In this document: positions 42,681 through 51,471 of the stretch, one piece after another
Position numbering within the stretch: the stretch's first letter is position 1
Layout of the letters: the number at the start of each line of letters is the position of its first letter
NCBI GenBank assembly: GCA_038528965.1
Contig: JBCBEC010000011.1
Span: 100,378-164,377, forward strand
Direction: 5' to 3'
DNA from: Lewinella sp038528965
Lineage (GTDB): Bacteria; Bacteroidota; Bacteroidia; Chitinophagales; Saprospiraceae
Length of the DNA: 64,000 bases
Program-made: the position numbers and the translations under genes
The notes under the pieces: model-generated
Seen by the model: the letters and a program-made list of their open reading frames with translations, nothing else
What the model was told of the DNA's origin: nothing
The model's database searches: none

Positions 42681-43085
42681 GGCGCGAAGATAGGTAGGTG
42701 AAGAAAAATATCGATGCTGGCGAAAAAAAATTACGGTAGGAGGTAGGTCTTTTCCAAAGTGGTTGGTCTTTAACTCGAATTTGGCACGGAAGTGTCGTTA
42801 CATTACCATTCTCCACCAAAGCTTGCTTATACGATTTCACTTTACATTTCATCACAACGAAGGCGGCGGCCGTGCCTGAATTGTGAATACCATGGACTCG
42901 GTGAATCAAGAGCTTGTTTTAGGTAACCTGATTAGTCGAAAGTGAACAAATTTCATTCTGATTAAGGCCCAAGGAAGGAGCTACGTGATAGCGTAGTGAC
43001 TGATCGAAGAACGAAAAGCAGGATGAAATTTGCCACTTGGAGACAATTGAGGTTATCCAAAACATGCTCTAACCACCCATTGCTA
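42681..43085. other. Divergent region between the biotin operon and the haloperoxidase gene
   Basis: About 400 nt. Near bioF it holds only the promoter-like box. A small hairpin CTACG-TGATAG-CGTAG lies at 42981-42996. Frames here have no coding look, including the N-terminal extension of the next gene back to 42996. Confidence 0.4.
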
Positions 43086-44501
43086 ATGAAAAAAGTGAAA
43101 TCAATGCGTTTCGAAAAAATCAAGCTGCCTGTCTTTTGTCTAATTGCTTTCCTATTTTTTAGTGCCTGTACCAAGGACGAAGATATCGTTGATACGACTG
43201 GCGAAGAACCAACTTCCGGGGAATCTGTAGCAGCCCTGGATCACACTGTTTTATACGATTGGACGGAGCAAATGCTGGCCGTGGAACGCTATGCTACCGG
43301 TATGCGGCCTAATGCGTCTGCTCGAGCTTTTGCCTACATCTACTTGGCCGCCTACGAAACGGTAGCACCTGGCATGTTGGATCATCAGTCTGCCGAAGAC
43401 TTACTGCGAGACTTCAATATCCGCAATAGCGAACTTCCCGAAGAAATTGACTGGGAATTGGCGCTGAACAGTGCTTTGGCGGAGGTGATGGATCATTTTA
43501 TGCTCAATATCTCAGATGAATTGCGGAGTCAAATTGCCGAGTTTGCGGCCGAAAAAGAAGCGACTTACAGTGAAGGGCTGAGTGCTAAACTCATTGCGGA
43601 TTCCCAGGAATGGGGAGCATACGTAGCAGAACGAGTGATCCGCTACAGCGAATCAGACCGCCAGGCTGAGCAACAGATTTTAGAGCCCCAGCCCCTTTCT
43701 TACGAACCACCTACGGGGCTAGGTTTCTGGACCTACTCGGCTGATCCTGAGCGTGCTCTTTTCCCCTATTGGGAATCTGTTCGGACCTTTGTCATTAGTC
43801 CAGATGAGACTTCCACCGTGGCACCTATTGCGTACAGCGAGCAGCAAGGCAGTCCCTACTTTGCCCAAATGCTAGAGGTCTACAATGTCAATAATGAAGC
43901 CCGAGCTGCCGACGGTGAGCAGCTGTGGATTGCAGAGTTTTGGAGCGATGATGTGGAAGGCTTGATGTTTAGCCCACCGGCAAGACAGTACGCCATTGCC
44001 AACCAATTATTGCGCCAGTATGACCTTGATCTAGAACAAGCCCTGGTGTTGTATCTAAAGTTGGGTTTTTCTCTCAACGATGCGGCCGTTGCGACCTGGA
44101 AATACAAATACGAGTACATGGTGATGCGCCCCAATGTGTACATCCATGAGCTTATCGACCCAGATTATCAAACCAACTTATATCGCCTTGTGTACTGGCC
44201 AAACCCCAGTTTCCCAGGTTATCCGTCGGGGCATTCTTGTTTTGCCTCTGCGGCGGGTGGCGTCTTTATCGATTTCTTCGGCGACGCCACCAACTTCACC
44301 GACCGCTCACACGAGGGACGTACCGAATTTCGGGGTACGCCGCGTCAGTTCAGTAGTTTCTCGGATATGGCTGCCGAAAATGCTTATTCCCGCATTCCAC
44401 TAGGCGTACACATCCGAATGGATTGCGACGAAGGCTTACGGTTAGGCTACGAAATTTCTGATGCGATCAACGGTTTGGATTTGCGTAAAGACCCAGGATA
44501 G
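43086..44501 (+). CDS. Vanadium-dependent haloperoxidase-like lipoprotein (PAP2 superfamily)
   Basis: 471 residues from ATG 43086; a second ATG at 43104 is equally good. Both start a lipoprotein signal ending 'LIAFLFFSAC', so the protein is tethered to a membrane. All elements of the vanadate/phosphate pocket are visible in the C-terminal half: Lys and Arg in 'ATWKYKYEYMVMRPN', 'FPGYPSGHSCFA' with the acid-base His, and Arg and the vanadate-liganding His in 'AYSRIPLGVHIRMDCDEG'. The same pocket is used by acid phosphatases, so halide oxidation is probable but not certain. It stands alone with its own terminator. Confidence 0.87.
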   Translation: MKKVKSMRFEKIKLPVFCLIAFLFFSACTKDEDIVDTTGEEPTSGESVAALDHTVLYDWTEQMLAVERYATGMRPNASARAFAYIYLAAYETVAPGMLDHQSAEDLLRDFNIRNSELPEEIDWELALNSALAEVMDHFMLNISDELRSQIAEFAAEKEATYSEGLSAKLIADSQEWGAYVAERVIRYSESDRQAEQQILEPQPLSYEPPTGLGFWTYSADPERALFPYWESVRTFVISPDETSTVAPIAYSEQQGSPYFAQMLEVYNVNNEARAADGEQLWIAEFWSDDVEGLMFSPPARQYAIANQLLRQYDLDLEQALVLYLKLGFSLNDAAVATWKYKYEYMVMRPNVYIHELIDPDYQTNLYRLVYWPNPSFPGYPSGHSCFASAAGGVFIDFFGDATNFTDRSHEGRTEFRGTPRQFSSFSDMAAENAYSRIPLGVHIRMDCDEGLRLGYEISDAINGLDLRKDPG

Positions 44502-44555
44502 AACCTTCCTTCAGGCAAATATTGGGTTTCAATACATCACAATTTGCATTTTGGT

Positions 44556-44588
44556 CGGGCAGCTCAGGGGGAGCGGCCCGGCTTTTTT
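44556..44588 (+). terminator. Intrinsic terminator after the haloperoxidase gene
   Basis: GC-rich hairpin spanning 44556-44582 (GGGC-GCTC / GAGC-GCCC with small bulges) followed by six T. An outer arm ACATCACAA near 44533 / TTGTGATGT near 44587 could extend it. Confidence 0.8.
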
Positions 44589-44615
44589 GTGATGTGGGCT
44601 GATTTCACCGCTCGC

Positions 44616-45110
44616 TTAATTCTTTGCTTCTGCCGTTGTCTTTAGATCTGAAGCAAACTGCTCAAAGGTTTCATCAAAGTCGGGAATTTGGCCGGCGAAT
44701 AGCGGAAATAGCGGCCCACCAATCTTTTCGCTCATGGTGAAGGTGGTCCCGCCGTCGCTTGGTTCGAGCGTATAAGTTCGTTTGCCCATGGCATCTCCCC
44801 AGACCATGAGTTGATTCGGTATCATCTCCTTTACCTTCAACTTGAAGGTGCGTTCTGGAGCTAGGGTACTTTTCAATTGAATCTTTTCTCCGGTGGCAAT
44901 AGTGCCATCCAGAGCGGTGACAGTGGAATTCCACTTGGGGAAATCCTGGGCATTAGTAAGGAGCCCCCATACGGTAGCGGGTTCCGCAGCAATTTGAATA
45001 CTAATGCTGGTGGTGCGGCTAAAAGTCTTTTTGGCAGTGGTAGCTTTTCCGTCCTGTGCGTTGGAGGCGATAGTACTCATAAGTAGTAAGAGTGTGATGA
45101 AGTATTGCAT
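44616..45110 (-). CDS. Exported SRPBCC (START-like) family protein
   Basis: 164 residues. A signal peptide (1-18, 'TIASNAQ') is followed by one SRPBCC domain: 'ISIQIAAEPATVWGLLTNAQDFPKWNSTVTAL' is the typical first strand and helix pair, and 'IPNQLMVWGDAMG...YTLEPSDGGTTFTMSEKIGG' the sheet. These folds hold hydrophobic ligands in a deep cavity. Cytoplasmic members are more common; the export signal here is unusual. It may be regulated by the Crp-type gene upstream on the same strand, 93 nt away. Confidence 0.82.
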   Translation of the reverse strand: MQYFITLLLLMSTIASNAQDGKATTAKKTFSRTTSISIQIAAEPATVWGLLTNAQDFPKWNSTVTALDGTIATGEKIQLKSTLAPERTFKLKVKEMIPNQLMVWGDAMGKRTYTLEPSDGGTTFTMSEKIGGPLFPLFAGQIPDFDETFEQFASDLKTTAEAKN

Positions 45111-45203
45111 AAAATCAGGTTGCTGTTGGTGCCTACAAAGAACGGCCGATTAGCAGCAGCACGATTTTACATTTGTTAAATAATGAGCACGGTTATTTGA
45201 GGA

Positions 45204-45788
45204 CTACTTTTTGGTTTGGGTACCAGCTCGTATTCTGGAAAGGGTCACTTGAGAGACCTGCAGCATGGATGCAATGTCCTTCAGAGGTGCCACTTGCAGG
45301 AAACGCGGAAACATATACTCAATGTACTGATAATTTCGGGTAGCGTCATTTGCTAGTAGATTTACGAAGACATCAATGAGCGTGATGTGTACCCGTTCCG
45401 TAAGCTGCACTCCGAATAGCGCCCAATCATTGGATTCCTTGTAGAGTTGCATTAAATCTGATCGTCGGATATACCAGGCGGTGGTGTCCTCGTAGAACTG
45501 CAGGCTAAAGATAGAGGCATCCTCCTGGACAAAGCTTTTGTACTCGGTGATAAAGGTCTGTTCTGGCTTCATCCACAACGTTTGCTCTTTGCCTTCCTGA
45601 TCCAGGTAGTAACAGCGCGTAATTGACGTTTCCGCTAGGAAAAGATAATCACAACGATGGCCAGCCTTAAGGATATGGTCCTTTGCCTTAAACTGCTTTC
45701 GCTCGAACCGAGCCAGACCCGATTGCAAGTCTGCTTCCGGAAAAGCCGGATGGTACTTACGAATTTCCTGAGCGATGGAGGTGGACAT
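45204..45788 (-). CDS. Crp/Fnr-type transcriptional regulator
   Basis: 194 residues, the short Bacteroidota form. Residues ~20-115 are a cyclic-nucleotide-binding-like barrel ('DHILKAGHRCDYLFLAETSITRCYYLDQEGKE'), without the arginine-containing phosphate cassette of true CRP, so cAMP binding is doubtful. The C-terminal helix-turn-helix is 'APLKDIASMLQVSQVTLSRIRAG'. The target is unknown; the exported SRPBCC gene downstream or the MFS gene upstream on the same strand are the obvious candidates. Confidence 0.88.
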   Translation of the reverse strand: MSTSIAQEIRKYHPAFPEADLQSGLARFERKQFKAKDHILKAGHRCDYLFLAETSITRCYYLDQEGKEQTLWMKPEQTFITEYKSFVQEDASIFSLQFYEDTTAWYIRRSDLMQLYKESNDWALFGVQLTERVHITLIDVFVNLLANDATRNYQYIEYMFPRFLQVAPLKDIASMLQVSQVTLSRIRAGTQTKK

Positions 45789-45877
45789 AGTGATGAGGTA
45801 GTTTGGAGATTGTCCTCAAGTTAATTCTAATCGATGACTGGTACAATACCTGATGATAGAGCGTACTAAAGAGCGCT

Positions 45878-45943
45878 AATCAAAATGGCAATTTCAATCA
45901 ACATTTCAATTAACTACAAGAGGTGTCAAACTACATTTTGATT
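45878..45943. repeat. Inverted repeat with AATCAAAATG arms beside the MFS gene
   Basis: AATCAAAATG (45878-45887) and CATTTTGATT (45934-45943) form perfect 10-bp arms around an AT-rich loop with TTTCAATCAACATTTCAATTAAC. The same decamer recurs at 47407-47416 and 47431-47440 on the other side of the MFS gene. Confidence 0.6.
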
Positions 45944-45945
45944 GC

Positions 45946-47145
45946 TCAGGCTACCGCCTTCAACCGCCTCGCTAAAAATACCGCCAGTATACTCATACCA
46001 ATCGTGAAGTAACCGACCAGGTGATATTGACCGAGGCTACCATCTGGTCGCTCAACCACGATCAAGCCTGCAATGAGTGAGCTGAGCGCCAGGCCTGCTT
46101 CGTTGACGGATTGGCGGATACTCATGAAACTACCCCTTTTTTCGGCTTTAACGACGGAGGTCACCAAGGTAGTAGCGGGTATATTGCGCCCACTGGCTAC
46201 CGCAAAAAAGGTAGCGGCGATGAATAGGGCTACGGGTAGGGCTACTTCCGGTAGGTTCGTAATGGCGTAAATGGAAAAGAAGGCGCCCACACTGGCAAAG
46301 GTGAAGATGGTGGCGTGGCCATAACGATCCGCCAGGCGCCCAAAAAGGGGCATGCATACTACCGTGACGCTGCCACCGATGGCGTAGAGTAGGGCGACTT
46401 GATTCTCAGTGAAACCCACATTGAGCTGTAGGTACGGAGCAATGAAGGGGATAATGGTAAAGTGACCAAGGATTAAGACCAAACTGAAAAGTAGGGCCGA
46501 GCGTTGATTGGGGTCATGAGTCACGGCACGGATTACTTCTTGTGGACTGGCATTGACTTGCTGACCGTCTACTTCTACTAGATGGCTACGCAGGGAAGGA
46601 ATGGCAAAGAATGCACCGATTAGGATGAAAATTGACAATGATCCTACTACCCAGAAAGGCATGCTTACGCCATAATTGCCAGCTAGATAAATGCCAGCTG
46701 GAACACCCGCAATGGCCGCGGCTGAAAAAGCAATCATCACCGTACCAATTGCTGCACCGCGCCGCTCAAAAGGTATCACATCGCCCACTACGGCGAGGAT
46801 GAGCGCCCCCATGGTACCCCCAAATGCGCCGGTGAATGCTCTTGCCGCTAAAAATACGGTATAGGAGGAGGCCATGGCGCACACCAAGGTGCCAATGGTG
46901 AAACCGGTATACAATACTAGCATCGCATGACGCCGGTCAAAACGGTCGATAAACAAGGCACTGATAAGGCCTGCTATAAATGCGGAAAAAGCATAAGAAG
47001 ATACCAAAAAGCTAAACTGCTGCGGACTGATATCGTACACCTCCATGAATTGCTTACCCAACGGCATCATGATCATGAAATCCACAATGTGGGTAAACTG
47101 GATTATGGCCAGGATAAGAATGAGGAGTCTTTCGTTTCGAATCAT
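45946..47145 (-). CDS. MFS transporter
   Basis: 399 residues from ATG 47145 ('MIRNERLLILILAIIQFTHIVDFMIMMPLG'); an ATG at 47181 would add 12 residues. About twelve hydrophobic segments are visible. The loop 2-3 motif 'ALFIDRFDRRHAMLVLY' and its second-half counterpart 'GRLADRYGHATIFTFA' are the D-R-x-x-R signatures of the major facilitator superfamily. The first helix 'FTHIVDFMIMMPLG' is typical of drug/arabinose-efflux-like proton antiporters (DHA1). The substrate is unknown. Flanked on both sides by AATCAAAATG repeats. Confidence 0.9.
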   Translation of the reverse strand: MIRNERLLILILAIIQFTHIVDFMIMMPLGKQFMEVYDISPQQFSFLVSSYAFSAFIAGLISALFIDRFDRRHAMLVLYTGFTIGTLVCAMASSYTVFLAARAFTGAFGGTMGALILAVVGDVIPFERRGAAIGTVMIAFSAAAIAGVPAGIYLAGNYGVSMPFWVVGSLSIFILIGAFFAIPSLRSHLVEVDGQQVNASPQEVIRAVTHDPNQRSALLFSLVLILGHFTIIPFIAPYLQLNVGFTENQVALLYAIGGSVTVVCMPLFGRLADRYGHATIFTFASVGAFFSIYAITNLPEVALPVALFIAATFFAVASGRNIPATTLVTSVVKAEKRGSFMSIRQSVNEAGLALSSLIAGLIVVERPDGSLGQYHLVGYFTIGMSILAVFLARRLKAVA

Positions 47146-47181
47146 GCGCAGCGGTTCGTGCAGGGTAAAGCAAAACAACAC

Positions 47182-47588
47182 CTGTAGTCATCTTTAGGTT
47201 CTTGTACGGAACAGCTAATGAGCGTGAAAATAAAAGTGATTGTGGGGTGAATTAGAATTTGGGCGGTTTCTTAAAGGTATCAGTACATTTAGAATCCACC
47301 TTGGATAGCCTAGTGGTGTTTCCAAATATCCTAAGCCTTCAGCCCGCAGTAGCTTTAGCGAAGAAGGAATCAACTAAACCTATAACCAAGTTCGCCGTAG
47401 TTTATTAATCAAAATGTCAATGGCAATCTCAATCAAAATGGAAGTGACAGTTAAAGTGAGAGTATGGCGGGAGTAATTAGAATTATCGAATTTAGCACTG
47501 TGTCGAAGTCGTTCGAACACCCTAATCTTTTAACTAATTAAGGCCGACTCAGGAGGCCGAACTAAATTCACTAACTCAACCAACTCAA
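47182..47588. other. Repeat-rich intergenic region
   Basis: The right end holds a copy of a dispersed non-coding element (see repeat 47431-47600). The left part carries an extra AATCAAAATG (47407-47416). No gene is visible. Confidence 0.5.
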
Positions 47589-47600
47589 CTAAATCAACTT
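47431..47600. repeat. Dispersed non-coding repeat, copy A
   Basis: It begins AATCAAAATGGAAGTGACAG and continues AGTTAAAGTGAGAGTA, then has AAGGCCGACTCAGGAGGCCG followed by AACTAA and a run of CAACTCAACTAA-type units. The same landmarks in the same order occur in both copies at 60.7-61.1 kb, though the middle part differs. It overlaps the last codons of the HD gene, as the run TCAACTAAATCAACTT continues to its stop. Confidence 0.65.
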
Positions 47601-48806
47601 CGGATAACACAAATAATACTTCGTAAACATCTGTGGCTGTACAACCGTGTCTGATAGCTGCGACATCGGGACCACTTCTCCAGATTTTAGTAGGATGCGA
47701 ATTTCATTCTTTGAGCTGGTATAAGAAGCATTAGTCTCTTTACCCGTAATCAGAAAGTAAGGTAGACCCGCTTCTGGTAGCTCATGAGCGGCCCGCAATT
47801 GATCTTGTATTTCCTGGTGGTGAGATTCGGGGAAAGGCGAATAACTAAATTCCAAACGGAAGAGGCGGCGATTGGCCAAGCCTTTGGATAAGTAGGACAG
47901 TATAGGGTCTTCGTGGTACTGCCACTCTTTCACTGCGGCGGCGATATCACTGTCGTCTAAGCGGGCAAATATATCAAGCAGTTCATCCCGACGGCTGTGA
48001 AAATCATCCGCCGTCAAGTCACGATTCTCAAGGAAGTAGCAGAGAGCAGAAGGAGCTTTGAGGCTCGCTCCCTGCTCAATTAAATCTTTGGCGCGTTCCA
48101 TACACTTGATGAGCATGAGCTCGGCGGAGAGTACTGTTTTATGCAAATAGACTTGCCAGTACATCAAGCGGCGGGCGGTGAGAAAACGCTCAATCGAGTA
48201 AATGCCTTTCTCTTCTACCACCAGCTCGTCGTCGTATACCGTTAGCATTTTGACGAGGCGATTGTAACCAATAACACCCTCGCTTACTCCGGTAAAGTAG
48301 CTATCGCGATTGAGGTAATCCATCCGATCCATATCCAACTGACTACTGACCAGTTGTGTGAGGTAAGGCTTGTGGTACTGGCCCTTAAAGATCTTGATGG
48401 CCAGTTCTAGTTGTCCGTTCAGTTCCTCATTGAGCTTCTCCATGAATAAGAGAGATAGCTCCTCGTGGTGCACTTGAATCAGTGTGTGCTCAAGGGTATG
48501 AGAAAAAGGTCCGTGCCCAATATCGTGTAGCAAGATGGCAATTTGCACCGCTTCTGATTCCTCCGGACTGATATCTATACCCCGGCCTAGCAGATTTGCT
48601 AAAGTCTGACGCATAAGGTGCAAGGCACCCAGCGCATGATGAAAACGGGTATGCAACGCCCCCGGATAAACATAGTGCGTCAGGCTCAGCTGCTTGATCC
48701 GGCGAAGGCGTTGGAAATAGCGGTGCTCTACGAGTTCAAATAAGGGTCCGTAGGGGACCTGGACAAAGCCGTAGACGGGGTCGTTAAATATCTTGTGCGT
48801 CTTCAT
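47589..48806 (-). CDS. HD domain metal-dependent phosphohydrolase
   Basis: 405 residues. The N-terminal half is an HD domain: 'HTRFHHALGALHLM' supplies the first His, 'ILLHDIGHGPFSHTLEH' the H-D pair, and 'LDMDRMDYLNRDSYFTGV' the last Asp. This is the SAMHD1/YdhJ-like pattern of dNTP triphosphohydrolases and related enzymes. The start 'KIFNDPVYGFVQVP' is standard for this family in Bacteroidota. Cytoplasmic. Whether dNTPs are its substrate is uncertain. Confidence 0.92.
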   Translation of the reverse strand: MKTHKIFNDPVYGFVQVPYGPLFELVEHRYFQRLRRIKQLSLTHYVYPGALHTRFHHALGALHLMRQTLANLLGRGIDISPEESEAVQIAILLHDIGHGPFSHTLEHTLIQVHHEELSLLFMEKLNEELNGQLELAIKIFKGQYHKPYLTQLVSSQLDMDRMDYLNRDSYFTGVSEGVIGYNRLVKMLTVYDDELVVEEKGIYSIERFLTARRLMYWQVYLHKTVLSAELMLIKCMERAKDLIEQGASLKAPSALCYFLENRDLTADDFHSRRDELLDIFARLDDSDIAAAVKEWQYHEDPILSYLSKGLANRRLFRLEFSYSPFPESHHQEIQDQLRAAHELPEAGLPYFLITGKETNASYTSSKNEIRILLKSGEVVPMSQLSDTVVQPQMFTKYYLCYPKLI

Positions 48807-48895
48807 TTCATTAAATAAACAATATTTCTGGCAGATGGATCAGCAAACCGGTACTAGAGGTGAATCAAGAGGTGGGGTTTAACCGTTCTTTAATA

Positions 48896-48924
48896 TTGGG
48901 TTAAAACAGGAATGTGTACTTTTG
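48896..48924 (+). promoter_or_regulatory. Promoter of the phoH-like gene
   Basis: TTG (48896-48898), 18-nt spacer, TACTTTTG (48917-48924): a good TTG/TAnnTTTG pair on the plus strand. Confidence 0.6.
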
Positions 48925-49075
48925 TTATAATCGGACGCAAAGATTTTAGTCCGAATGCTTTGGACGAAAGGATGATGGAACCATTTGGTGGTCTGAACCG
49001 TTCAAAGTGAAGGTAAAATGGAATGGTCCAAAAAAGGGACCCTCTTCCAGATTAGTAACTTTAGAATATCACTGC

Positions 49076-50065
49076 TTGAGCGAAATTAATTTGCAAGTGG
49101 ATGGTGTAGATCCACTGGCCTTATTTGGTCAAAAGAATAAGAATCTCAGTCTTCTCCGCAATGCCATTCCGGAAGTCAGTATTACCAGCCGGGGCAGCAA
49201 AGTCAAAATTAAGGGAGAAAAGAAATACACCCAGAAGGCGAAGAATTACATTGAGTTGATGGTACGACTACTCAAAGAGCAACATGAGTTGACGGAGCAG
49301 GTCGTTATTGATCTCATTAAGGGAGAGAACCCCTTTGCTACCAAGTTAAGCAACGGAAGCTCCAATAAAACCATTCTCCACGGACGCAATGGTAAGCCCA
49401 TTAAGGCAAAGACGGTTAATCAGCAAAAGCTGATCAATGCCGCGGAACGCAATGACGTAGTCTTTGCCGTTGGTCCTGCGGGTACAGGTAAGACGTACAC
49501 TGCAGTAGCATTGGCAGTTCGTGCGCTGAAAAACAAAGCAGTCAAGAAGATTATCCTGACCCGACCAGCAGTAGAAGCAGGTGAAAGCCTGGGTTTCCTG
49601 CCTGGTGATTTGAAGGAAAAGATTGACCCATACCTCCGCCCACTGTACGACTCATTGGACGATATGATTCCTGGTGAGACCTTGCAGAAGTTTATGGATA
49701 CGCGGGTCATTGAGATCGCGCCACTGGCCTACATGCGTGGCCGAACACTGGATAATGCCTTTATCATTCTTGACGAAGCGCAGAACTGTTCTACGGCTCA
49801 GATCAAGATGTTCTTAACCCGTCTGGGACCCACTGCTAAGTGTATCATCACGGGCGACCTTTCTCAGGTGGACTTGCCTTTCAGCCAGAAGTCGGGACTG
49901 CGCCGGGCTATCGAATTGCTCACACCGATTGATGGCATTGGATTGATTCGCCTTTCCGCTGACGATGTGGTACGCCACCGCTTAGTTAAAGAAATCATCC
50001 GGGCCTACGAAAAGGCAGATGAGCGTCGTCGTTTGAAGCGCGGTGGACAAGAGGAGGAAGAGTAG
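49076..50065 (+). CDS. PhoH family ATPase
   Basis: 329 residues from the TTG at 49076 ('SEINLQVDGVDPLALFGQKNKNL'), which fits where homologues begin; a GTG at 49007 would add 23 residues with no family match. N-terminal KH-like part (~25-75, 'ITSRGSKVKIKGEKKYTQKAKNYIELM'), then the PhoH ATPase: Walker A 'AVGPAGTGKTYTAVA', 'EAGESLGFLPGDLKEKIDPYLRPLYD' and Walker B 'AFIILDEAQN'. PhoH/YbeZ binds RNA and is tied to the rRNA endonuclease YbeY elsewhere. The C-terminus is highly charged. Confidence 0.93.
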   Translation: MSEINLQVDGVDPLALFGQKNKNLSLLRNAIPEVSITSRGSKVKIKGEKKYTQKAKNYIELMVRLLKEQHELTEQVVIDLIKGENPFATKLSNGSSNKTILHGRNGKPIKAKTVNQQKLINAAERNDVVFAVGPAGTGKTYTAVALAVRALKNKAVKKIILTRPAVEAGESLGFLPGDLKEKIDPYLRPLYDSLDDMIPGETLQKFMDTRVIEIAPLAYMRGRTLDNAFIILDEAQNCSTAQIKMFLTRLGPTAKCIITGDLSQVDLPFSQKSGLRRAIELLTPIDGIGLIRLSADDVVRHRLVKEIIRAYEKADERRRLKRGGQEEEE

Positions 50066-50210
50066 GTACTAACTCTGTTAAGCGGTTAATCCAAGGTATG
50101 TATCGACGAGATTCATCGCGTCCTAATACGAGATTACACCTTAATAACCCTTCCCATTTCTGCCAAGCTGCTATTTTTGCGCCTTTACTTCATTCAACAT
50201 CGCTGCGCGT

Positions 50211-51470
50211 ATGAAGGTGTTTCGCATTTCCAAGGCTGATCGTAAGATCAAAGGGCATATTCGTTTAGCTGGTTCCAAAAGTATCAGTAACCGTGCTTTG
50301 ATTGTCCAAGCATTATGTGCTGAGGATTTTCCGATTGCAGGTCTAGCTAACGCTAAAGACACAGTAACCCTGCAAGCTTTGCTAGCTAGTGAAGATGAGG
50401 TCTTGGATGTTGGTGCAGCAGGTACGACCTTTCGTTTTCTCACCGCGTATTTATGTACTACCGCGGGAACGCAAGTCTTGACCGGGTCCGAGCGAATGAA
50501 GCAGCGCCCCATTGGTGTTTTGGTTGATGCCTTGCGTAAGTTAGGAGCGCAAATCGAATACGTCGAGAATGAGGGCTACCCACCACTACGCATCGGTCAA
50601 AGTACCAACTTTGGAGAGCAGGCAAAACTGACTATTCCCGCAAGTACCAGTAGTCAGTATATTACTGCACTTTTGCTATTAGGGCCAAGTTTGCCGCAGG
50701 GCATTGAATTGACTTTGGATGGCAAAATTGTATCCCGTCCCTATATCGAAATGACGCTGGGGCTAATGGCTCATTTTGGGATCAATTACAATTGGGAAGG
50801 AAACCTTATTAGTGTACCTGCTCAAGCATACCAGGCCCGGCCCTTTACGGTAGAAGCGGACTGGTCTGCTGCCAGTTACTACTACAGCTTGGCGGCTTTG
50901 AGTGACGAATGTGATCTACAACTGGACGGCCTGTTTGCCGATAGCTTCCAGGGTGATGCAGCCTTGCAAACCATCTACCGCAAGTTTGGAGTAGAAACTA
51001 CCTTCAACGAAACGGGACTACATCTCAACAAGCCCGCAGGTGAAGTCGCATCTCCACTCTTTGAGTACGATTTTCTCACCTGCCCCGATATCGCCCAAAC
51101 CTTAGCGGTAAGCTGTGCCGGCTTAGGCGTTCAGGGATTATTCACAGGCCTGGAAACGCTACGCATCAAAGAAACGGATCGGATTGCTGCCTTGAAAGCA
51201 GAGCTTATTAAAGTGAACAGCTTCTTCAGTGCTTTACCCGCTCGTATGTCGGGCGGTTCTGGTCAAGAATACTTTATGTTGGAGGGACAAGCGCAGTGGG
51301 AGAATTCTCCCACCTTTGCGACCTACGAAGACCACCGCATGGCTATGGCCTTTGCTCCCTTGGCAATGCTGGATCCCATCCAAATTGAGGAGCCAGATGT
51401 GGTGGTGAAATCCTATCCTGATTTTTGGCGTGATTTCGAGATCTTAGGCTTTATAATAGAACAAGTTTAA
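50211..51470 (+). CDS. aroA: 3-phosphoshikimate 1-carboxyvinyltransferase (EPSP synthase)
   Basis: Joins PEP to shikimate 3-phosphate in chorismate synthesis. The substrate-binding blocks are 'LAGSKSISNRALIVQAL', 'DVGAAGTTFRFLTAYL' (the PEP/glyphosate loop), 'SERMKQRPIG', 'EADWSAASYY' and 'IKETDRIAALKAEL', with 'YEDHRMAMAFAPLA' near the end. 419 residues, standard. A TATTTTTG promoter box at ~50171 would leave a leader of ~30 nt. Ends 1 nt from the convergent DoxX gene. Confidence 0.95.
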   Translation: MKVFRISKADRKIKGHIRLAGSKSISNRALIVQALCAEDFPIAGLANAKDTVTLQALLASEDEVLDVGAAGTTFRFLTAYLCTTAGTQVLTGSERMKQRPIGVLVDALRKLGAQIEYVENEGYPPLRIGQSTNFGEQAKLTIPASTSSQYITALLLLGPSLPQGIELTLDGKIVSRPYIEMTLGLMAHFGINYNWEGNLISVPAQAYQARPFTVEADWSAASYYYSLAALSDECDLQLDGLFADSFQGDAALQTIYRKFGVETTFNETGLHLNKPAGEVASPLFEYDFLTCPDIAQTLAVSCAGLGVQGLFTGLETLRIKETDRIAALKAELIKVNSFFSALPARMSGGSGQEYFMLEGQAQWENSPTFATYEDHRMAMAFAPLAMLDPIQIEEPDVVVKSYPDFWRDFEILGFIIEQV

Positions 51471-51471
51471 G

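Noticed and set aside
42996..43085. N-terminal extension of the haloperoxidase-like protein
   Set aside because: The lipoprotein signal starts only at 43086/43104; the earlier residues are basic and would block export.
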